Positions 57,079 to 64,000 of a stretch of DNA of 64,000 nt are shown here, piece after piece; positions within the stretch are counted from its first letter, which is position 1, and each line of letters begins with the position of its first letter. The DNA comes from Vavraia culicis subsp. floridensis (Eukaryota > Microsporidia > Pleistophoridae). The position numbers and the translations under genes were made by a program. The stretch is from the NCBI RefSeq assembly GCF_000192795.1, contig NW_007360627.1, forward strand, positions 2,398 through 66,397. The letters are read 5' to 3'. Under the pieces are notes generated by a model, which saw only the letters and a program-made list of their open reading frames with translations, was not told the origin of the DNA and did no database searches.

Positions 57079-57828
57079 CTATTCCTTTTTTAGCATTGTA
57101 CTTCTTGTCTGCGATTTCACTATACAATATCGTGAAAAGATCATCTGTGTGTCAGACAAAATATGCTCATATTTCCGAAGTAAACGCCTCATTCCTTTTA
57201 TAAGTTTTTTAATTTTGTGTCGCTCCAAGAGACTCACTGAACCAAGCACTGTTTCATTTAAGGGATGCGTCATGGCAAAAAAGTTTCGGCAGGCATCCAT
57301 GAAATCTACATAACATTCGTAAGTATCATCGGTTCGTAGTGTTTTGCGAAATACGTTGTTAAGATCATTCAGATGTTTGATCCTTTTAACGATGCGATAC
57401 ATAACATCAACCATCATTTTCATTTTTTTGTTGTTCAACTGCACATTTCCGCGAGAATCTTTTTGTGATGTCTGCTTGAACATCTCTTGCCACTGTCTTC
57501 TGTTCTCAAGCCAGTAACCTATGTGCTCATAAGCTATTCTTGCTTTCTCTTCGTTCGAATAATTCCTTCTATGCTGTGATCTGAGGTATTTTTCCATCCT
57601 AAACACATGTTCCATCCTCAAAAGATATTGTTTAAAGTACTTACGGCATTGTTCAAGAGCAGCAATCCTTTCAATCGTTGATACCGTTCTATATAAACAA
57701 TTAGGAACCGCATAAGGTGCTTGTTTATTCTCGTCAGCCGACATATTCTGATTTCTAATGCATGACATGTATGCACCAAGTGCCAATCGCATCTGAATCA
57801 TTACATACATTCGCAACCCTCGTTTCAT
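57079..57828 (-). CDS. Basic helical protein of unknown function
   Basis: 249 residues, rich in Lys, Arg, Met and Tyr, predicted mostly helical. Seven residues in, MYVMIQMRLALGAYMSC might be a weak signal peptide, so export is possible but uncertain. Helical stretches include VSTIERIAALEQCRKYFKQY (about 49-68) and KIKKLIKGMRRLLRKYEHIL (about 205-224); Cys residues are few. I recognise no domain. Codon usage and length support a real gene; the ATG at 57828 is the first in frame, without an obvious C-run. It lies in an island of apparently lineage-specific genes with the LRR-like and coiled-coil membrane genes. Confidence 0.6.
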   Translation of the reverse strand: MKRGLRMYVMIQMRLALGAYMSCIRNQNMSADENKQAPYAVPNCLYRTVSTIERIAALEQCRKYFKQYLLRMEHVFRMEKYLRSQHRRNYSNEEKARIAYEHIGYWLENRRQWQEMFKQTSQKDSRGNVQLNNKKMKMMVDVMYRIVKRIKHLNDLNNVFRKTLRTDDTYECYVDFMDACRNFFAMTHPLNETVLGSVSLLERHKIKKLIKGMRRLLRKYEHILSDTQMIFSRYCIVKSQTRSTMLKKE

Positions 57829-58569
57829 ACCAACAAATTATAAATAATTTAATCTCCTTACTTCGTTTATCAATATTGCTTAGAATGACAATGTGATGAA
57901 AGAAAAATTTGGCTGGTCGAATAATTATATGCAACGCTATTTCATAGGAATAGAATATTTAACCTGGTGAACAGAAGAGCGTATTTGATGGAGCATATTG
58001 TGTATATGTGTGCAAAGAACATTTATTTATGATATAGTTCTTTTTATACCATTATTCGTTCGTGTACTCTTTTTTTCACCAAAGCATGTTTTGTTGTCTT
58101 CTCAGGCATCAATAACATCCGACACACCTGTGGTCCATTTATACCGACCTTGGCCAATGATATTTGCTCCATGGAATCTGCTTTTAGTACTTTAATCAAT
58201 CTAGTTATTAAATATGAATATTCATTGGTAAATATTCAGTATTTCGCTAATAATAAATTGTAGCACCAATATTTCCATTTTTTGCTCTGTTACACGTGTT
58301 TCTCATCTGTATTTGCACCTGCATGATTTATATCACGCGTTACGCCATGAGTGATTATAGACCGGCATTTTTTCATTTTTACAAAATAATACCACTCATA
58401 ATTCTCTTGAATACATTACTGATTTACCACGTGACACTTACTTTACATTAATTTACCGTGTATATCGCTTAATAATTGCACTTCCATTTACGGTCATTAG
58501 TAGTTTAAAAATATTCCACAGACATGTTAATACGTCACAATTTCTTTCGGAAAATTCCTCAAACCATCC
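57829..58569. other. Divergent spacer
   Basis: AT-rich, shared 5' region of the genes at 57828 (minus) and 58570 (plus). No further gene seen. Confidence 0.5.
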
Positions 58570-59238
58570 ATGCCTCATTCCCAAGAAAACAAGCTAGCAT
58601 CAGCAACTCAAGTGGTTGAGACACGAGAATTTGAAGAATCCGATTTAGTATCGGATGGAATCAACATGACTCTCAAGATATCGTGTGGTATCGCAGCAAG
58701 TCTAATAATTATCATATTCATTATAAACATATTCCTCATAGGTATAGCATGTGTACGGTATGGTATGAGAAGGAAAATGGAAAGGAAGTATCGGAAACGC
58801 AATTGCGAGCAGACGGTAATTGATATGCATTGCAAAGTGGAACAAGCATTGATGGAAGCACAGAGCAAAGAAATAGCCAACTTGAAAAAGGAAATGGCTG
58901 CTCTTGCGAATGTGATAAAGTCCAAGGAAGAAAAAACAAAACTGATGCAAAATCAGGTGAGCAGCCCGCGGAAAGCGTATAACAATGAACGATTGAAGAA
59001 TAAGAAGTGTCTGTACAAGACAACAAATGATATTATGGGCATTAAAGTGCGCGATCAAGGATATGTTGATACGAAGGCGATTTGTTTACCGGTAACTGCT
59101 ATCGATAATACCAGAATGGTCCGGTTGGACAGTGCAGAAAGGCTGCGTTTAGAGACAGTGTTGTTGATAAGAGAAAGAAAACGGCACAAAAAAGAACAAC
59201 GTGCAAGAACAAGGAGACAAAAATTGCGGTATAAATAA
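58570..59238 (+). CDS. Single-pass membrane protein with coiled coil
   Basis: 222 residues: an acidic N-terminal part of about 35 residues, a transmembrane helix at about 36-62 (LKISCGIAASLIIIIFIINI), a basic cluster (RRKMERKYRKR), a coiled coil at about 82-125 (VEQALMEAQSKEIANLKKEM and onward) and a very basic C-terminus (RERKRHKKEQRARTRRQKLR). No signal peptide, so it may be a signal-anchor protein with the basic part in the cytosol. The basic tail is the opposite of the acidic tails of the 42-44.6 kb cluster. The start context CAAACCATCCATG has only a weak C-run. Not recognised. Confidence 0.65.
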   Translation: MPHSQENKLASATQVVETREFEESDLVSDGINMTLKISCGIAASLIIIIFIINIFLIGIACVRYGMRRKMERKYRKRNCEQTVIDMHCKVEQALMEAQSKEIANLKKEMAALANVIKSKEEKTKLMQNQVSSPRKAYNNERLKNKKCLYKTTNDIMGIKVRDQGYVDTKAICLPVTAIDNTRMVRLDSAERLRLETVLLIRERKRHKKEQRARTRRQKLRYK

Positions 59239-59659
59239 ATTCTTGTATTGTTATTGCTCAGTAGCATTGATCACATTGTATTATCATGAAAATACAACAA
59301 GTGATCAGTGCATAGCAGTGGTACGGTTGAGCCTTATTGAAGGGATGCCGATTTATCATCTGTGGCGAATGCTTCTCATAATCTGCTTAGTTACCTTCCT
59401 TAGTAGGAACATGTACTTGCTCATGGTCAACCTACATTTCTTAAGTTGAGTTTATTTGACATACTTCAACACCTGAGGAGACTGCAGTACACGGAATTAT
59501 CACATATTTGCCTTATCTTTTTACCTTAGCAGATATTTACTGCAGCTAAACACCACAACACACAATACTTTCATGCTATAATGTCGTATACGACCATAAA
59601 AGTAGCTATCCTCTCGTATAAACACCAAATAAACCATCTTTGTACCTCAGCAAAAACAT
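59239..59659. other. Spacer
   Basis: No gene seen downstream of the coiled-coil gene. Confidence 0.45.
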
Positions 59660-59953
59660 TTAGAGTTTGTTCATACTGCATAGGATTTGTGGCACATATA
59701 TAGCTTTTAATTTACCTATAGCTTTAAAAGCAGAAAGAGGATCAACCATTAAGTACATTCTAACAAGTCCTGAATCGTATACGCGGTAGGATGCCCTTTG
59801 TTCAGTCATAGGAAGACAAAAACCCTTGCACTGTACTCTTTCTTGATCAAAGTCATTTATTTGTCTCATAATACCAGCAACACACGAAAAAACATGCCTT
59901 TTTGATCCTTGCACCGTATCGCCTCGTACATTTCAAAGAGAAACATCCTCGTA
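59660..59953 (-). pseudogene. Possible decayed ORF fragment
   Basis: A minus frame from about 59932 to 59660 has no ATG before an internal one, but its last 60 codons read like protein (FDQERVQCKGFCLPMTEQRA). In a neighbouring frame an ATG at 59953 starts MFLFEMYEAIRCKDQKGMF, which runs into a stop after about 22 codons in the same area. Together they suggest a frameshifted remnant of an unknown gene. Weak evidence. Confidence 0.25.
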
Positions 59954-60149
59954 ATTTCATGAACCATGGGCCAACATCCACGATCGGTCAACAAGCCAGG
60001 AATATGTGTTTATTTATATGCCGTTGTACAAGGAGGTAGATAAACGTACTTCTGATGGGAAAACGCCCTCATAGTTCAGGCAAATCACACGAAATGTACT
60101 TTTTAATGGCACTTTAACACCCTTATCCCACCAACCACGACTCGTCCGG

Positions 60150-61256
60150 TTAGTGTTCCCTTTCTAAGGCGTTCAGGCCCGGCATGTCAATACCCTCCAT
60201 GTAACTGAGCAGAGCACCTCCACCCGTCGATACATGTTCTAACTGTCCAAAAATACGTGCTGCATACGCCGTCTCACCACCCCCCACCAGCACATACTTC
60301 CCGTTCTTCTCTGCACTCTCCAGCAGCTTCACAAGTTGCATAGTACCATTCGCGCACTCCTCATCCTCAAACATACCAATCGGTCCGTTCCAAAATATGC
60401 ATTTGCTGCTTTCTATCAGCTTTTTCAATGCTTTTATACTCTTCGGTCCTATGTCAACGCCCATCCACCCATTATCGATCTTATCCACTACCTTGTACTT
60501 ATCGCCCTTCCTGACCAAAAAATCGTTGGGGAGCGTGAAGGCTTGCTCAGCATGTGAGCTCAAAAGCTCCTGGTAATCTATGTCCTCGTGAAAGCTGCTT
60601 CCTATCGGCACATTCTTCTGTTTGAGAATGCTGAAGCTCATTCCACCACCGAAAAAGATATTTTTGAAGCTGAGGTGTTTTATAAGTGCCATTTTGTCGG
60701 TTATCTTCTTGCCACCCATGATGACTAGGTCGAAATTGTTCACTCGTCTCTGCAGTTCTGCGCGCATCAGCAGGCCCGCATACACCTTTTTGTCCCCCGG
60801 GATGAGTAGCGGTCTGTGGGCAACACTAAAGCCATCAAACACGACCAGATCGACAAAGCTCAGCTCTTGGATCAGGTACGCCTTGTCGTACAGCCTCGTA
60901 TTTTCCAACAACACTGCGCCCTTCTTTTCTCCCAAGCCATCCAGATCGCGTGCGAATGCGATGCTCATTCGTAAGGAAAGCCATTCATAAACGGGCAGCA
61001 GCGTATGTTTTAAGCCACTCGCACCCTCTTTAAAGCACTCCTTTTCGTGCGCATCAGGTCGTCCCAAATGGCTCACTATGACCAACAGCTCAGCTTCACG
61101 TGACAGTATGTGAACGATGGTAGGCCACGTCTTTTCTATCCGGAAGGTGTCCACTATCTTACCGTCAATTATAGGAACATTAAAATCTGCGTAGAGTAGC
61201 ACCTTTTTCTGTTTAAGCGGGACATCGTGCAGGTCCTTTAATTTCATGGGCACCAT
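60150..61256 (-). CDS. PGK: Phosphoglycerate kinase
   Basis: 368 residues. Converts 1,3-bisphosphoglycerate and ADP to 3-phosphoglycerate and ATP in cytosolic glycolysis, one of the few ATP-yielding steps left in microsporidia. Motifs in order: LLYADFNVPI, DTFRIEKTWPTI, VSHLGRP, VLLENTRLYDKA, VVFDGFSVAHR (family DAFGTAHR), VIMGGKKITDKM (family GGAKVxDK), the C-domain FFGGGMSFSIL, VDIGPKSI, IFWNGPIGMFE, VLVGGGETAYAA and VSTGGGALLSYMEG. It is shorter than typical PGK (about 410-420). The frame opens 40 codons earlier with a TTG, and ATGs also occur at 61352 and 61247; I chose 61256 because alignment to the family begins there, but 61247, directly preceded by CCC, is equally possible. Confidence 0.93.
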   Translation of the reverse strand: MVPMKLKDLHDVPLKQKKVLLYADFNVPIIDGKIVDTFRIEKTWPTIVHILSREAELLVIVSHLGRPDAHEKECFKEGASGLKHTLLPVYEWLSLRMSIAFARDLDGLGEKKGAVLLENTRLYDKAYLIQELSFVDLVVFDGFSVAHRPLLIPGDKKVYAGLLMRAELQRRVNNFDLVIMGGKKITDKMALIKHLSFKNIFFGGGMSFSILKQKNVPIGSSFHEDIDYQELLSSHAEQAFTLPNDFLVRKGDKYKVVDKIDNGWMGVDIGPKSIKALKKLIESSKCIFWNGPIGMFEDEECANGTMQLVKLLESAEKNGKYVLVGGGETAYAARIFGQLEHVSTGGGALLSYMEGIDMPGLNALEREH

Positions 61257-62277
61257 TCGTTTGTTTTTTGATATGATCTCAATCAAATTCACAGCGGTAT
61301 GAACACTGATCTGCAGTTCAGGGCTGTGATTGGCCAACCGCCAAATTTTCATTAACGCGTTCTGTAGAACGCGCAAAAAAACTTTTTTGTTATTTCATCA
61401 GCTCATTCTTCGGCACTACGCCAGCTGTACAAGATAAAGGGTCGTTATTGCCAGGGTCTATGCATGGTAGTGATGTGTCGTAGTGAGAAAGTGCCATCAA
61501 TTTCAATTAACAATTGATGCGCATCCATCAAGGCAATTATTTATCACTCGCCGCTAGTAATGGTGCATCTACCGCATAAAAAGGTAAAATAGCGAGTTTA
61601 TACGTTTTCTCCCAGTACATCTCGAACAAATTTCCTCATCTGTACCATTTGATGGCCGAGAACAGTGCTGATGGTGCGAGAAGATAAATAAACGTACTTT
61701 TAATGAAAAAAGATGCAACAGCACCTGCTGTACAAATTCATCTGCGCCGCCAGAGCAATCAAACTATTTCTGCTCCATAATCACCCGTGGTTTAAATCAA
61801 TGTTAATTTATTTCCGTGATTTATCACCAAGTACCTTTTTTCTGTAAAATATTTTACCTGGAAATGCTGCGCTCTACCACCGAGTGCTTCCATACAAAAC
61901 AATTCTGCCCATGGTTATCGGTACGGATGAGGTGGCTGCAATTAAAAACACATGAGCACACGTGGAGCGTTTACTCAGTTATCCTGTGCAGCAACTTCCT
62001 TAAATTGGTGTGGTGGTACAACTGTGAACAAACAAATGATTTCTTCGCACAAAGCACGTTTGTTTGCCTTCACACACATTTTTGTGATCCGGTCTTGAAA
62101 AACTAAGGGGCTGGAACGCACCATGTGCACTTTTTGGTGGTATTGCAGATTCCTATGCACGTACCGTGCATATAACTTGCTTTTTGTTGTTTTAATCAGA
62201 ACGTACACCGAATCTGCAGGTGTAGTACGTGGATCCGCTCATTGTCACCGGCTTACACCGAATCCACGGGCAAATTC
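61257..62277. other. Divergent spacer of PGK and P0
   Basis: No gene supported. It includes a copy of the dispersed AAGATAAATAAACGTACTTT motif at 61681-61700. The plus frame at 61816-62106 overlaps a minus frame and lacks a C-run. Confidence 0.5.
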
Positions 62278-62309
62278 ATAAAAAATTTTTTACCCATCCC
62301 ACCGCAAAA
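62278..62309 (+). promoter_or_regulatory. P0 promoter: AAAAAATTTTTT plus two C-runs
   Basis: AAAAAATTTTTT (62280-62291) precedes ACCCATCCC (62292-62300), which ends nine bases before the ATG. This is the clearest example in the window of the ribosomal-gene promoter pattern. Confidence 0.8.
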
Positions 62310-63095
62310 ATGTCCAAGGTATCGCCAAAAGAGCGCAAACAGCTTTTATTCACACACACCAAGGATTACTTCACACATTACACCCAGTTCATCGTTGTAG
62401 GGCTAAACAACGTAACATCAAGCCAGTTGCAGTCTGCCAAGCAGGCGTGGCAAGGCAAGGCTGAGTTCTTGTTCGGAAAGAACACAACGATCAAGAAGGC
62501 ACTGCGCGACATGGGCCACGAGGACATCGCGTCACGCATATTCGGCAACGTAGCCTTCATCTTTACGAACGGTGATGTGCGAGAGATCAAGCAGATAGTG
62601 GAAGACAACAAGAGAAATACCTTTGCGAAGGTGGGTGCTATCGCACAGACAGACGTGTGGATAGAAAAGAAAGTGACCAGCATGGGGCCCGACAAGACAT
62701 CGTTCTTCCAGGCACTGGGCATTTCTACGAAGATTACGAAGGGAAAGGTTGAGATTATACAGAACAGCAAGGCGCTTACGGAGGGCGAGAAGGTGACGCC
62801 CTCACAGGCAAACCTGCTTGCCATAATGGACATACAGCCGTTTGTGTACGCGATGAAGTTGGAGAGTATTTATGGCGATAAGCAGTTCTATGAGCCGTGG
62901 ATAGCTGATATTACGGACAAGGATGTTGAGAGCAGCCTGGTAGAGATGGCGCAGCGTGTTACCGCGTGTGCGCTTGGAATGGGCACAATTGTCAAAACAA
63001 CGGTGCCGTTTGATACTAAGAATGCGCTTAGGAAGGTGGTAGCGCTTTCTTTGGCGATAGGATACGATGTTGACCTGGCAAAGCCGTTTAAGTAA
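62310..63095 (+). CDS. RPLP0: Ribosomal stalk protein uL10 (P0), short form without tail
   Basis: 261 residues. The rRNA-binding and insertion domains are well conserved: QFIVVGLNNVTSSQLQSAKQ, GKAEFLFGKNTTIKKALRDM, GNVAFIFTNGDVREIKQI and the diagnostic MGPDKTSFFQALGISTKITK, then EGEKVTPSQANLLAIMDIQP and NALRKVVALSLAIGYDVDLA. MRT4, the tail-less relative, lacks GPxKTSFFQALGI, so this is P0. It ends at LAKPFK, whereas P0 proteins are about 310 residues and continue with two helices that bind P1/P2 and an acidic SDDDMGFGLFD tail recognised by elongation factors. The start at 62310 is fixed by its promoter; 27 upstream codons beginning at a GTG are ignored. Confidence 0.92.
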   Translation: MSKVSPKERKQLLFTHTKDYFTHYTQFIVVGLNNVTSSQLQSAKQAWQGKAEFLFGKNTTIKKALRDMGHEDIASRIFGNVAFIFTNGDVREIKQIVEDNKRNTFAKVGAIAQTDVWIEKKVTSMGPDKTSFFQALGISTKITKGKVEIIQNSKALTEGEKVTPSQANLLAIMDIQPFVYAMKLESIYGDKQFYEPWIADITDKDVESSLVEMAQRVTACALGMGTIVKTTVPFDTKNALRKVVALSLAIGYDVDLAKPFK

Positions 63096-64000
63096 ATGAG
63101 CGATTTTTACGGACTGGGCATGCGATTGTACAATTTTTAAAATTGTTATATTCTGCGGTAGGACTGGTATGTGCAGTACTGTTCACATGCAGAAGTTAAG
63201 ACTTTTAACGCGCACTTCCCTTATTATCTTACTTATTGTCTTACTTATTACTTTCCCGTATTATCTTACTTATTGTCTTATCGTATTACTTTCCCGTATT
63301 ATCTTACCGTATTATCCTACTTATTATCCTACCGTATTATCTTACTTATTGTCTTACCGCCCCTCATACTATCCTATAACTGTTCCACTTCCCCTTATTC
63401 ATTAGCAATACGCTTATTTATCTCCCATAATTTTGTAGAACCTTTGACAAAAAACCAATTTCTACCACTCACCGTTTATTTTACTCTTTTTTTTGAATAA
63501 AACAATTTTACTTAAAATCCATCACTCATCTCCCCACATCAAATTTAATATTACCAAAAAATACTTTTCTATCTTATGTCAACACAAGGAAGCAATAACA
63601 GCAATTTTATTCTCTCCACGTACCGTTCACTAATCTTTTTTACCAAACGTACATTTCTACACATCAACAGCACCGCTCATCAATTATTCCATCGTACAGC
63701 TCTAACCCTTTCATCCCACAACAAAACCTTAATCACATCCATTGCGCCGTTTCTTCTCTATCCGTGCTAATTAAAGGCAACAACTCAAAAGCATTTACAG
63801 CTCGGAGTGCTCTTTCATTACCGTTCATAACTACGGCAGTGCCAAATACTTCCGTTTCCGTGGCAGGTACGGTTGACCGTTCGTTCATTCCCTTCGCACA
63901 TTCTAATGTGCACCAGGGCATCAACGTGATTGAGCGTATGGTGCTCATTTCATGTACACTGCAACGCTTCTCTGTGTAGCAACGGTTTATGCTGTTGTTA
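63096..64000. other. Spacer with TTATCTTAC-rich tract to window end
   Basis: No gene supported. 63222-63360 is a quasi-repeat of roughly 10-base units (TATTATCTTAC, TATTGTCTTAC, TATTACTTTCC). Overlapping frames from 63576 to the end have no start signal. Confidence 0.5.
63222..63360. repeat. Pyrimidine-rich quasi-repeat
   Basis: Irregular tandem units of TATTATCTTACT and variants with CCG, without a strict period. Confidence 0.7.

Overview
The window looks like a stretch of a microsporidian nuclear genome. The evidence is a set of compact, apparently intronless eukaryotic genes (Sm protein, ThrRS, uL29, eL24, uL10/P0, SPT4, FCP1, cullin, p24, base-exchange phosphatidylserine synthase, PGK) whose start codons are mostly preceded within about 5-25 bases by a run of C (CCC or CCCC). 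Ribosomal genes also carry an A/T-rich AAATTT-like element just upstream of it. Both signals are known transcription signals of Microsporidia. Long gene-poor spacers, small lineage-specific membrane or secreted proteins and an LRR-like gene would fit a larger-genome lineage such as Trachipleistophora/Vavraia, but that placement is only an inference. There are two runs of N (34838-35166 and 54538-55313).

Layout. 1-10951: almost 11 kb with no gene I can support. 10952-17947: housekeeping block with an SmG-like protein, ThrRS (apparent frameshift), uL29, eL24, a secreted protein with a degenerate DNase I-like fold, and tRNA-Leu(CAG). 17948-28802: AT-rich and gene-poor, holding a homeodomain protein, a small Cys/His ORF, a 45-bp tandem repeat and a TCGA-rich block. 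28803-39204: NASP/Sim3-like histone chaperone, ABHD/EMB8-type hydrolase, HAD nucleotidase, FCP1 CTD phosphatase (contains an assembly gap) and a cullin split by a frameshift, with several minisatellites. 39205-44700: tRNA-Val(AAC) and a cluster of small single-pass membrane proteins, one carrying a nonsense codon. 45838-52321: PSS, SPT4, p24 and a Per1/PGAP3-like protein, three of them secretory-pathway or lipid genes. 54538-59238: gap, LRR-like gene with a frameshift in an A6 run, a basic helical protein and a membrane coiled-coil protein. 59660-63095: a decayed ORF, PGK and uL10/P0.

Functionally the conserved genes cover translation, mRNA processing and transcription (SmG, SPT4, FCP1), chromatin (NASP), protein degradation (cullin), glycolysis (PGK), lipid/GPI metabolism and ER-Golgi traffic. 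There is no operon logic: genes are on both strands with separate promoters. The features most worth a second look are: frame disruptions in three otherwise intact genes (ThrRS, cullin, LRR); a perfect 17-bp inverted repeat immediately 5' of uL29; a catalytically eroded secreted DNase I-like protein; a short P0 without its stalk tail; the cluster of acidic-tailed membrane proteins; and a short motif (AAACGTACTT) recurring in the spacers.
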